Positions 54,591-62,306 of a stretch of DNA of 64,000 nucleotides are shown one piece after another (position 1 is the first letter of the stretch; each line of letters starts with the position of its first letter). The DNA is from Maribacter dokdonensis DSW-8 (GTDB taxonomy: Bacteria; Bacteroidota; Bacteroidia; Flavobacteriales; Flavobacteriaceae), in contig NZ_LDPE01000003.1 in assembly GCF_001447995.1 (NCBI RefSeq), positions 226,488-290,487 of the forward strand, written 5' to 3'. The position numbers and the translations under genes are program-made. A model generated the notes under the pieces. That model made no database searches. It was not told where the DNA came from and saw only the letters and a program-made list of their open reading frames with translations.

Positions 54591-54640
54591 CAACCAACCT
54601 TAAAATTCTTTCCGGCTACTGTTATTTCATAGCTTTTGCC

Positions 54641-54648
54641 TAATTTTG
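54641..54648 (+). promoter_or_regulatory. -7 promoter element of the polyprenyl synthetase gene
   Basis: TAATTTTG matches TAnnTTTG. The bases from the element onward, TTTTGATGTTCTAAT, are identical to those at the dnaG promoter (58544-58558). Confidence 0.5.
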
Positions 54649-54667
54649 ATGTTCTAATGAAGATCGC

Positions 54668-55645
54668 CTGAAAATTGTAGCACAAATAAAGGAACCTGTC
54701 TATCAGGAAATGGAGTTGTTTGAGTCTAAGTTTAGAGATTCAATGACATCTAAGGTTGCATTACTCAATAGAATTACCCATTACATCGTAAATAGAAAAG
54801 GGAAGCAAATGCGCCCTATGTTCGTATTTTTAACGGCAAAGCTGTTAAATAATGGCGAAGTAAATGAGCGTACCTATCGTGGTGCATCGGTAATCGAGTT
54901 GATACATACGGCTACATTGGTGCATGATGATGTAGTAGATGAGAGTAATAAACGACGGGGCTTCTTCTCTATAAACGCCCTGTGGAAAAATAAGATTGCC
55001 GTTTTAGTGGGAGACTACCTGCTTTCAAAAGGCTTGTTGCTTTCTATTGATAATGGAGATTTTGATCTGCTAAAAATAATCTCCGTTGCCGTTCGTGAAA
55101 TGAGTGAGGGCGAGTTGCTGCAGATAGAAAAAGCTAGACGCTTAGATATTACCGAAGAGGTGTATTATGATATCATTAGGCAAAAGACCGCCACGTTAAT
55201 AGCGGCATGTTGTTCGTTGGGTGCATGTTCTGTAAAGCCCGAAAGCATAGATGTGGAAACGTTTAGAAAATTTGGGGAGTTGTGTGGTATGGCCTTCCAG
55301 ATTAAAGATGACCTTTTTGATTATGGTGGTCAAAAAATAGGTAAGCCAACCGGTATAGATATCAAAGAACAGAAAATGACCTTGCCTTTGATCTACGCGC
55401 TTAACCATTGTTCTAAAAAAGAGAAAAGTTGGGTAATCAATTCCATCAAAAATCATAATAAGGACAAAAAGCGGGTAAAGGAGGTCATAGCCTTTGTAAA
55501 GGAAAAAGGTGGCTTGGATTATGCGGTAAGTAAAATGCTACAGTATAGAAATGAAGCCCTCGAGCTTTTGGACACCTACCCAGAATCCGATTATAAAAGT
55601 GCTTTGCAGCTCATGGTCAACTATGTGGTTGATCGTAAAAAGTAA
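54668..55645 (+). CDS. Polyprenyl synthetase (long-chain isoprenyl diphosphate synthase)
   Basis: Condenses isopentenyl diphosphate units into a long prenyl chain, probably the quinone side chain. The first Asp-rich motif LVHDDVVDESNKRRG and the second FQIKDDLFDYGG are intact, and FGELCGMAFQIKDD is typical of octaprenyl-type synthases. The ATG at 54710 would give 311 residues. However, the frame is open upstream and encodes KIVAQIKEPVYQEMELFE, the family's usual N terminus. The only codon at its head that could start translation is CTG at 54668 (325 residues). I list this longer form; the start codon is unusual and unproven. Confidence 0.9.
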   Translation: MKIVAQIKEPVYQEMELFESKFRDSMTSKVALLNRITHYIVNRKGKQMRPMFVFLTAKLLNNGEVNERTYRGASVIELIHTATLVHDDVVDESNKRRGFFSINALWKNKIAVLVGDYLLSKGLLLSIDNGDFDLLKIISVAVREMSEGELLQIEKARRLDITEEVYYDIIRQKTATLIAACCSLGACSVKPESIDVETFRKFGELCGMAFQIKDDLFDYGGQKIGKPTGIDIKEQKMTLPLIYALNHCSKKEKSWVINSIKNHNKDKKRVKEVIAFVKEKGGLDYAVSKMLQYRNEALELLDTYPESDYKSALQLMVNYVVDRKK

Positions 55646-55688
55646 TTTTTTTACAAATCAAACAACTGGTAATCAGTATATTGGAAAA

Positions 55689-55696
55689 TAATTTTG
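55689..55696 (+). promoter_or_regulatory. -7 promoter element of the ECF sigma gene
   Basis: TAATTTTG matches TAnnTTTG. It overlaps an in-frame TTG at 55694, which therefore cannot be the translation start. Confidence 0.45.
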
Positions 55697-55741
55697 AATT
55701 TTTTTATTTTTCAGGCAACTATATTTCATTCTTCGGCGTCT

Positions 55742-56332
55742 ATGCTAATAGAAGACCAAACCAATATTTTGAAAATTATACCTTTTTATAAAAACGAGAG
55801 CCAACTCATAAAAAAAGCGTCATCGGGCAACCGCGATGCGCAAGAGCGTTTGTATAAAAAGCATGCGCCAAAAATGTTAAGCGTTTGTCGTCAGTATATA
55901 AAAGATGTTCATTTTGCGGAAGATGTAATGGTGCAGGGTTTTTTAAAAATGTTCAATAAGTTAGATACGTTTAAGTTTGAAGGTAGTTTTGAAGGGTGGT
56001 TACGTAGGATTATGGTCAGGGAAAGCATATCCTATTTAAGAAAACAACAATTTGTCGTGTATGATGATGAGGTGTACGAGAAAAATCAGTCGGAAGAGAT
56101 TTCGCAGAGTACTGATTTAGATACAGAGCATATTCAACAATTGATAGACAAGTTGCCCCAAGGTTATAAAATGGTCTTTGTATTGTATACCGTAGATGGG
56201 TATAAGCATAAAGAAATTGCAGAAATGCTATCGATTACCGAGAGCACTTCAAAAACACAATTATTAAAAGCCCGAAAATTGCTTCAAGATCAATTAAGGC
56301 AACAAAATATTATAGGGTATGGAAACCGATAA
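55742..56332 (+). CDS. RNA polymerase sigma factor, ECF subfamily
   Basis: A 196-residue sigma-70 factor of the extracytoplasmic-function type. Region 2 is seen in ERLYKKHAPKMLSVCRQYIKDVHFAEDVMVQGFLKMFNKLDTFKFEGSFEGWLRRIMVRESISYLRK. Region 4 is LPQGYKMVFVLYTVDGYKHKEIAEMLSITESTSKTQLLKARKLL. I chose ATG 55742 because an in-frame TTG at 55694 lies inside the promoter. The following gene overlaps by 14 bases and encodes a membrane protein, the usual position of an anti-sigma partner. Target genes and signal are unknown. Confidence 0.92.
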   Translation: MLIEDQTNILKIIPFYKNESQLIKKASSGNRDAQERLYKKHAPKMLSVCRQYIKDVHFAEDVMVQGFLKMFNKLDTFKFEGSFEGWLRRIMVRESISYLRKQQFVVYDDEVYEKNQSEEISQSTDLDTEHIQQLIDKLPQGYKMVFVLYTVDGYKHKEIAEMLSITESTSKTQLLKARKLLQDQLRQQNIIGYGNR

Positions 56333-57068
56333 ATTTGAAAAACATATTAAGAACAAGTTACAAGAGCGCGAAATTCAGCCATCGGCGAATGCATGGTCCA
56401 AAATTGCATCAGAATTAAATGATGATGATGCTAAAAAGAAACCCGTATATCTATGGATGGGTATTGCGGCAAGTGTTGTTGTGTTGATCGGTATTGCAAT
56501 GTTTTACTTTAATGGCAATACTACAGCTACCAAAATGCCAACAGAAATTGTAGACATTGAGAAAGAGCATACATTAAAAGAAGTTCCTGTAAAAGATGTT
56601 TTGCCTGTAGGTAAAGAGGAAGTAGAGGTGGTTGCACATTCGGAAACTGAAACCAGCATTGAGAAGGTGGTTGAGGAAGAAAATATACTAATTAAAGAAC
56701 AAGAGCCTTTAGTATTAAAAGATGAAATTGAAGTTGCGGTAAACCAAGTACCTACTAGTACATCTGTTGAAAAATTAGTGGTGACCGATGATATTATAAA
56801 TTCTAAAGTGGCCGATGTTATTGCACAAGTAACCGTTCTGGAGCAAAACAGTACAGTGACAGATGCCGAGGTAGATTCATTATTGAAACGTGCCCAAGAT
56901 GAAATTTTAAGAGATAAAATATTTAATAAAGATAAATCTGTTGATGCTATGGCTTTGTTGACAGAGGTTGAAGATGAACTTGATCAATCCTTCCGAGACC
57001 AAATTTTTGATTCCCTAAAAGCCGGTTTTATAAAAGTGCGTACTGCTGTAGCAGACCGCAATAATTAA
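56319..57068 (+). CDS. Single-pass membrane protein, probable anti-sigma partner
   Basis: A 249-residue protein with a cytoplasmic N terminus (METDKFEKHIKNKLQEREIQPSANAWSKIASELN), one membrane helix (about 45-64, LWMGIAASVVVLIGIAMFYF) and an acidic Glu/Val-rich periplasmic part. The layout and the 14-base overlap with the ECF sigma gene fit a regulator of that sigma factor, although no zinc-containing anti-sigma motif is present. The family cannot be named with confidence. The next gene encodes a secreted barrel-like protein. Confidence 0.75.
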   Translation: METDKFEKHIKNKLQEREIQPSANAWSKIASELNDDDAKKKPVYLWMGIAASVVVLIGIAMFYFNGNTTATKMPTEIVDIEKEHTLKEVPVKDVLPVGKEEVEVVAHSETETSIEKVVEEENILIKEQEPLVLKDEIEVAVNQVPTSTSVEKLVVTDDIINSKVADVIAQVTVLEQNSTVTDAEVDSLLKRAQDEILRDKIFNKDKSVDAMALLTEVEDELDQSFRDQIFDSLKAGFIKVRTAVADRNN

Positions 57069-57155
57069 TCAATCACAAATCGTTTTTCCTTATCTCTATA
57101 AAATACTATGGGGACAGGGAGCGGAGTTTATTCATCAAAAAAAATCAAAATAGAA

Positions 57156-58229
57156 ATGAGAACAATTACCATGTATTTAGTAGCCATTTTGACACTTTTA
57201 TTAATGCAAAGTGTAGTGGCTCAAGATAATTATATAGAAAAAGTAGAAATTTTAAAAGAGCAAAAGCTTAGTATAACTAGACAAGAAAAGGAAGCCTTAA
57301 AATTCGAAATTGCTGAAATAGTTAAACAATTGGAAAATGGTGAAATTACTGAAGAAGAGTCCAATGCCTTAAAGATGAAGGCTGCAGAAAAAAGAGCACT
57401 TAATATAGAGGAGAGAATCGCTATTATCGATAATAAAATATCCCTTTTGGAAAGAAATAACGGCGAGGTCAAAGAATTGGATACCTTAAATTATAAGTTC
57501 GCTTTTGAACTGGGAATAGGGGATGATGATGACAAAATATTTGGAATACGTATCAATGAAAATAGGCATAGAAAAGAACCGGTCTATGATAGAAGAACCT
57601 ATTCTGATATTGTTTTGGCCGTTGGTTTAAATAATGCAATTATAGAAGGGCGGTCCTTAAATGATTCTCCTTATAAAATTGGTGGAAGTAGATTTTTTGA
57701 AATGGGATGGCAATGGCGCACCAGGGTGTTTAAGAATACAAATTTCCTAAGGTTCAACTATGGGTTTTCATTTCAATTTAATGGCTTAAAACCAAAGGAT
57801 AATCAGTACTTGGTGTCATTGGATAACGGTCAGTCTGAGCTTCAAGAATTTGAATATGATTTGGATAAATCGAAATTTAGAATGGATAATTTAGTATTTC
57901 CTATGCATTTTGAATTTGGTCCGTCAAAGCTAACTACCACAGATAAGACCATGCGGTACTCGTTGCATAATAAATTTAGAGTTGGTTTGGGCGGTTATGC
58001 AGGGTTCAATTTAGGAACGCGTCAAAAATTAAAATATACCATTGATGGCGAAAAGGTAAAAGACAAATTAAAGCGTAGTTATAATACCAATGATCTTGTG
58101 TATGGTTTAAGTGCCTATGCGGGTGTAGATGGGGTGCTATTATATGTAAAGTATGATCTTAATCCCATATTCAAAGATGCGGCGGTAGATCAACGTAACA
58201 TCTCTCTAGGTCTTAGGTTCGATCTTTAA
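57156..58229 (+). CDS. Secreted coiled-coil and beta-barrel outer-membrane protein
   Basis: A 357-residue protein with a signal peptide (MRTITMYLVAILTLLLMQSVVAQ). A heptad-rich helix (about 30-110, VEILKEQKLSITRQEKEALKFEIAEIVKQLEN...LNIEERIAIIDNKISLLE) leads into a beta-barrel-like C-terminal part ending ISLGLRFDL, the closing strand of an outer-membrane barrel. I chose ATG 57156 because it begins the signal peptide; an in-frame ATG at 57108 adds 16 residues. Third gene of the sigma cluster, and probably the target or sensor of that system. The family is not recognised beyond 'outer membrane beta-barrel'. Confidence 0.75.
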   Translation: MRTITMYLVAILTLLLMQSVVAQDNYIEKVEILKEQKLSITRQEKEALKFEIAEIVKQLENGEITEEESNALKMKAAEKRALNIEERIAIIDNKISLLERNNGEVKELDTLNYKFAFELGIGDDDDKIFGIRINENRHRKEPVYDRRTYSDIVLAVGLNNAIIEGRSLNDSPYKIGGSRFFEMGWQWRTRVFKNTNFLRFNYGFSFQFNGLKPKDNQYLVSLDNGQSELQEFEYDLDKSKFRMDNLVFPMHFEFGPSKLTTTDKTMRYSLHNKFRVGLGGYAGFNLGTRQKLKYTIDGEKVKDKLKRSYNTNDLVYGLSAYAGVDGVLLYVKYDLNPIFKDAAVDQRNISLGLRFDL

Positions 58230-58251
58230 TTAAGAAATTCATCAATCAAAT

Positions 58252-58294
58252 TAGCTGTAGTACTCCAATTTAAAAAGGGTGCTACAGCTTTTTT
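58252..58294 (+). terminator. Terminator of the sigma-factor operon
   Basis: AGCTGTAG (58253-58260) and CTACAGCT (58282-58289) form an 8-bp stem with a 21-base loop, followed by T. Confidence 0.6.
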
Positions 58295-58535
58295 AATTCT
58301 CTAGATCGGCTTTCATTTCTTCGGTGAACTCGTGCTCATAATATCCACGTTTGCAGTGGCTACATTCTACGGTAGTGGTACTGGAAATTTTAAAAAGCTT
58401 GATCCAAAATATATGGAAGTAATTCTTTTGGGTAAACGCTGTTAACGTTCCTTTTTGTTGGCAATAAGGACAAGTGCTATGAAAAAGATTTTTAGTTACC
58501 GGCTTTCCTGGTCTGGTGCCAAAGAATAGAATCAT
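58293..58535 (-). CDS. Small zinc-ribbon protein
   Basis: An 80-residue protein with two CxxC pairs (HSTCPYCQQKG near residue 22 and VECSHCKRGYYEHEF near 58) that would bind one zinc ion, and a hydrophobic aromatic middle (FHIFWIKLFKI). It starts MILFFGTRPGK, as in the zinc-ribbon proteins widely found in Flavobacteria. Function is unknown. It is divergent from dnaG: its start is six bases from the dnaG -7 element, so regulation may be linked. Confidence 0.85.
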   Translation of the reverse strand: MILFFGTRPGKPVTKNLFHSTCPYCQQKGTLTAFTQKNYFHIFWIKLFKISSTTTVECSHCKRGYYEHEFTEEMKADLEN

Positions 58536-58540
58536 TTTGC

Positions 58541-58548
58541 TATTTTTG
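58541..58548 (+). promoter_or_regulatory. -7 promoter element of dnaG
   Basis: TATTTTTG matches TAnnTTTG, 48 bases before dnaG. The following GATGTTCTAAT is shared with the polyprenyl synthetase promoter. Confidence 0.5.
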
Positions 58549-58595
58549 ATGTTCTAATTTACGTAAAATTATTTCCAGCTTTTAGCAAGATTTTC

Positions 58596-60581
58596 ATGAT
58601 AGCAAAAACAACCATAGATCAAGTTTACGAAACTGCTCGCCTAGAGGAGGTTATTGGTGATTTTGTACAGTTAAAGAAATCGGGTTCCAACTTTAAAGGC
58701 TTAAGTCCGTTTAGTGATGAGCGTACACCTAGCTTTATGGTATCTCCCGTAAAGCAAATTTGGAAAGACTTTAGTAGCGGTAAAGGCGGTAATGTAGTTG
58801 CTTTTTTAATGGAGCATGAACATTTTACCTATCCAGAGGCTATTAAGTACCTAGCTAAGAAATATAATATTGAGGTAGAAGAGACAGAACAATCCAGTGA
58901 GCAAAAAGAGCAGGCAAATGAGCGTGAAAGCATGTATTTGGTATCAGAATTTGCTCAAGGCCATTTTAAGGAAATGCTTTGGGAGAGCGAGCTAGGTAAG
59001 GCTATTGGGCTAACGTATTTTAAAGAACGTGGTTTTACAGATGAGACCATCAAAAAATTTGAATTAGGGTATTGTTTAGATCAATGGGACGGCTTTACAA
59101 CGGCCGCATTGGATAAAGGATATAAGTTAGATTACCTGCAAAAAACCGGACTTACCATTGTAAAGGATGATCCCAACAACCCAAACGGTGCTAGAAAATT
59201 TGATCGATTCAAGGGCAGGGTCATGTTTCCTATACATTCCTTAAGTGGACGTGTTTTAGGTTTTGGTGGGCGTATTTTAACGAACGATAAAAAAGCGGCC
59301 AAATACCTGAATTCGCCCGAAAGTGACATCTATCATAAGAGTAAGGTGTTGTATGGTATTTATTATGCCAAGCAAGCCATAGCAAAAGAAGATAATTGCT
59401 TTTTGGTAGAAGGATATACGGATGTTATTCAATTTGCACAACGAGGCATAGAGAATGTGGTGTCTTCTAGTGGTACGGCTTTAACGCCAGAGCAGATCAG
59501 GCTCATAAATAGGTTGACCAAGAATATTACGGTATTGTTTGATGGCGATGCGGCTGGTCTACGAGCATCGTTAAGGGGTATTGACCTTATTTTGGAGCAG
59601 GGTATGAACGTAAGGGTCTGTACGTTTCCAGAAGGTGAAGACCCGGATAGCTTTGCAAAGAATAATGAGTTAGATGATGTGTTGGCTTACTTAAGTGATA
59701 ATGCCAAAGATTTTATTCAGTTCAAGGCATCGCTTTTGGTAAAGGAAGCGGATAATGATCCTATTAAAAGAGCAGATACTGTTAGGGATATTGTAAACAG
59801 TATTTCCAAGATTCCGGATCGCATTCAAAAGGAAATATATATTCAAGAGTGTGCACAGATCATGAATATCTCAGAAGCTGTCTTGTTCAATACCTTGGCG
59901 CAGATAGATAAAAAGGGAGAGAAAGATTTTAAGAAGCAGCAGAAAGAAGAGCCTAAGGCTTTTGATGTAGTACGCAATACAGATGAGCAAAAACCGGAAA
60001 AAGTTGATGTGCAGTATGTATTAGAGCGCAAAATTATAGAGTCCCTAATGTTGTACGGTAGCAATATAGAAGAGTTTGAAGACTTGGTGTTAAAGGAAAA
60101 CGACGCCGGAGACTTGGAATTGGAGCCAGAATCAATGGAAATCAAGGTGTACGAGAAAATATATCTAGATCTACAAGAAGATGAAATAGAGTTGGCCAAT
60201 GAAGATTTTAGAAAGATGTATGGCAAATTGATCGAAGCCTTGAATGAAGAGGGCGATTTTTCGATCACCACTTTTGTTAACGGATTAGATCAAGAAATGG
60301 CAAATCAAATATCTTCAATTTTAATGGAAGAAGAGCGTTATGCCCTGCATAACTGGGAGCGCAAAGATATTTATCCAAAAAAGAAAGAAATAGGGGTGTC
60401 TCAATTGGTGAGTGAAACTATTTTGACCTTGCGCTGTTTTTTGATCAAAAAGAGGATGACGGCCTTGCAGCATACTACGGAACAAGCAGATAAGGACAAT
60501 AGGGAAGCGCTAGAGGAAATTATGAACTATATTCAGTTGAACAAGTTGTTGAATCAGAAATTAAATAGGGTTTTGTCATAA
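58596..60581 (+). CDS. dnaG: DNA primase, without the usual zinc ligands
   Basis: A 661-residue replicative primase that makes RNA primers at the fork. The N-terminal domain has the CHC2-type framework (LKKSGSNFKGLSPFSDERTPSFMVSP). However, the residues that normally bind zinc are replaced: Ser37, Ser40, Asp58 and Ser61 stand where Cys, His, Cys and Cys are expected (SPFS...KDFSSGKGG). The catalytic TOPRIM core is intact: FLVEGYTDVI near residue 271 and LFDGDAAGLRA near 317, with SSSGTALTPEQIRL between. The C-terminal region (about 470-661) is the DnaB-binding part. Divergent from the zinc-ribbon gene; a terminator follows. Confidence 0.95.
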   Translation: MIAKTTIDQVYETARLEEVIGDFVQLKKSGSNFKGLSPFSDERTPSFMVSPVKQIWKDFSSGKGGNVVAFLMEHEHFTYPEAIKYLAKKYNIEVEETEQSSEQKEQANERESMYLVSEFAQGHFKEMLWESELGKAIGLTYFKERGFTDETIKKFELGYCLDQWDGFTTAALDKGYKLDYLQKTGLTIVKDDPNNPNGARKFDRFKGRVMFPIHSLSGRVLGFGGRILTNDKKAAKYLNSPESDIYHKSKVLYGIYYAKQAIAKEDNCFLVEGYTDVIQFAQRGIENVVSSSGTALTPEQIRLINRLTKNITVLFDGDAAGLRASLRGIDLILEQGMNVRVCTFPEGEDPDSFAKNNELDDVLAYLSDNAKDFIQFKASLLVKEADNDPIKRADTVRDIVNSISKIPDRIQKEIYIQECAQIMNISEAVLFNTLAQIDKKGEKDFKKQQKEEPKAFDVVRNTDEQKPEKVDVQYVLERKIIESLMLYGSNIEEFEDLVLKENDAGDLELEPESMEIKVYEKIYLDLQEDEIELANEDFRKMYGKLIEALNEEGDFSITTFVNGLDQEMANQISSILMEEERYALHNWERKDIYPKKKEIGVSQLVSETILTLRCFLIKKRMTALQHTTEQADKDNREALEEIMNYIQLNKLLNQKLNRVLS

Positions 60582-60600
60582 AACTTAAATGATTGCATAA

Positions 60601-60632
60601 AAAAAAGACCTGTTTTAAACAGGTCTTTTTTA
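60601..60632. terminator. Bidirectional terminator
   Basis: AAAAGACCTGTTT and AAACAGGTCTTTT with A and T runs outside. It serves dnaG and the convergent response regulator. Confidence 0.88.
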
Positions 60633-60652
60633 TTTTATTCAGTTGTAAGAAT

Positions 60653-61282
60653 TTAGTACAATTCCAATGCTTTCGCTTGTTGTAATAAATCTACCATATT
60701 ATCTACGTTCAATTTTTTCATTAAACGAGCTTTGTAGGTACTAACTGTTTTTTCGTTTAGGTTTAAACCTAAAGCAACTTCTTTGTTGCGCTTACCACTA
60801 GCTAAAAGCTTTAACACTTCAATTTCTCTAGTAGATAGTTTTCTAAAGAACCTTCTTGGTTTTTTAGTTCCTTCATCAAAAGCAAGTCTTTGTGCAAGTT
60901 CATTTGTAATGAACATGCTTCCTTCGCTTACTTTGGTCACTGCTGCAGTAATATATTCTACACCAGATGATTTGGATAAATATCCAAAAGCACCGGCTCT
61001 AATGGCACTTAGGGCATATACATCTTCAGATTGACCGCTGTACATAAGGACTTTTACGTCCGCGTAATCTTTCTTAATTCTGCGTAATGCCGCTATTCCG
61101 TTAATTTCCGGAATATCCATTTCTAACATGACCACATCGGGGGTTGTGTCTTTGAGTTTTTCGAACAGCTCTTCGGTAGTAGCTACCTCATCGATCAGTT
61201 CAAAGCCCTCAGCGGATTCTAGAACCTTCCTAACTCCCATTCTTATGATAGGATGATTGTCCGCTATTAAAACTTTGATCAT
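60653..61282 (-). CDS. LuxR/NarL-type response regulator with a non-canonical receiver
   Basis: A 209-residue regulator: receiver domain (1 to about 120) plus a LuxR-type helix-turn-helix (LSTREIEVLKLLASGKRNKEVALGLNLNEKTVSTYKARLMKKL, about 145-188). I chose the ATG at 61282 (MIKVLIADNHPIIRMG); 19 upstream in-frame codons lack family similarity. The phosphorylation-site Asp is Glu54 (DVVMLEMDIPEING) and the second acidic-pocket residue is Asn9 (ADNH for ADDH). The conserved Lys (GYLSKSSG) and the Ser of LMYSG are kept. The Glu could mimic permanent phosphorylation, so the protein may act without a histidine kinase; none is next to it. Target genes are unknown. Confidence 0.93.
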   Translation of the reverse strand: MIKVLIADNHPIIRMGVRKVLESAEGFELIDEVATTEELFEKLKDTTPDVVMLEMDIPEINGIAALRRIKKDYADVKVLMYSGQSEDVYALSAIRAGAFGYLSKSSGVEYITAAVTKVSEGSMFITNELAQRLAFDEGTKKPRRFFRKLSTREIEVLKLLASGKRNKEVALGLNLNEKTVSTYKARLMKKLNVDNMVDLLQQAKALELY

Positions 61283-61447
61283 TAATTTGTTTTTTTTATA
61301 GATTTCAAAACCTATTTTGTCTGAAAAGACAACATGCAATGTAAGGCTTAAAATTCTAAATTAGAAGCCAAAGTTGCATTTTTTTATTATTAACGTATAA
61401 TTTTCATCTTTATTTTCGATTTAATACATTGATTCTTAGTTGAGTTG
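61283..61447. other. Spacer between nadE and the response regulator gene
   Basis: AT-rich, read on the minus strand as the leader of the regulator gene. No terminator with a clear T run and no exact TAnnTTTG was found. Confidence 0.35.
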
Positions 61448-62236
61448 TTATTTTAACTCTGTAGGAATCTCACAAACAGGTATAGGTAACATTTTGTGTT
61501 GGTTCATAGTATTCAACCTCGTAAAAATCGTATATACTTCTTTTTGTCTACCCTCAAAATCGGCTATGGTCTTTCCTTCGTCTTTCATGTTCATGGCCCA
61601 CTCTAGCTCAGGGTAAGATGCGCCAATCTGATCCTCGTCGGTTCTATCATCTCCCCAAAGTCCGTCCGTAGGTGCGGCATCAATAATTTCTTTGTTAACG
61701 CCCAAAGTCTTAGCAATATCGTACACTTCGGTTTTCATTAAATCCGCTATAGGGCTAAGGTCTACACCGCCGTCACCGTATTTGGTATAAAAACCAACAC
61801 CAAAATCTTCTACTTTATTTCCGGTTCCTGCTACAAGATAGCGCTCAAGCGCGGCAAAATAATACAAACTGGTCATTCGCAATCTTGCTCTTGTATTTGC
61901 CAATGACATAAACCTATCCTCTTCATTATCTACTGCAGGCAGTGCGGCCACCAAACTATCAAATACCGGGGTAAGGTTTACGGGTTGTCTTCTAACATTG
62001 GGAAAATTTTCTATTAACCAATCAATATGTCTAGAAGCACGGTCATTTTGGTTCTCGGCTTGGTGAATGGGCATTTCTAGGCAAAGCAGGTCTAAACCTG
62101 TTTTTGCGCATAGGGTAGAAGTAACCGCAGAATCAATTCCGCCGGATACTCCAATGACAAAACCTTTCTGTTTTGCATTTACAGCATAATCTTTTAACCA
62201 CTTTACAATGTGTTCAATTACCTTTTCAGTTTGCAT
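61448..62236 (-). CDS. nadE: NAD+ synthase (ammonia-dependent)
   Basis: The last step of NAD synthesis, amidating nicotinic acid adenine dinucleotide. The 262-residue protein has the PP-loop GFVIGVSGGIDSAVTSTLCA near residue 25, NTRARLRMTSLYY near 128, and VAGTGNKVEDFGVGFYTKYGDGGVDLSPIADLMKTEVYDIA near 153. PTDGLWGDDRTDEDQIG lies near 190. It lacks the glutaminase domain of the larger NadE type, so it uses ammonia or a separate donor. Divergent from gldB with 70 bases between the starts. Confidence 0.96.
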   Translation of the reverse strand: MQTEKVIEHIVKWLKDYAVNAKQKGFVIGVSGGIDSAVTSTLCAKTGLDLLCLEMPIHQAENQNDRASRHIDWLIENFPNVRRQPVNLTPVFDSLVAALPAVDNEEDRFMSLANTRARLRMTSLYYFAALERYLVAGTGNKVEDFGVGFYTKYGDGGVDLSPIADLMKTEVYDIAKTLGVNKEIIDAAPTDGLWGDDRTDEDQIGASYPELEWAMNMKDEGKTIADFEGRQKEVYTIFTRLNTMNQHKMLPIPVCEIPTELK

Positions 62237-62264
62237 ACCGCTCTAATTATTTAGTAAAATCAAT

Positions 62265-62272
62265 TAACTTTG
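62265..62272 (+). promoter_or_regulatory. -7 promoter element of gldB
   Basis: TAACTTTG matches TAnnTTTG and lies 34 bases before the gldB ATG. Confidence 0.45.
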
Positions 62273-62306
62273 CCTTAAAAATAAGTTGAACACTGTGAAT
62301 AATAAA

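Noticed and set aside
59843..60271. 142-codon minus-strand frame inside dnaG
   Set aside because: Antisense, Ser-rich shadow of the dnaG C-terminal region.
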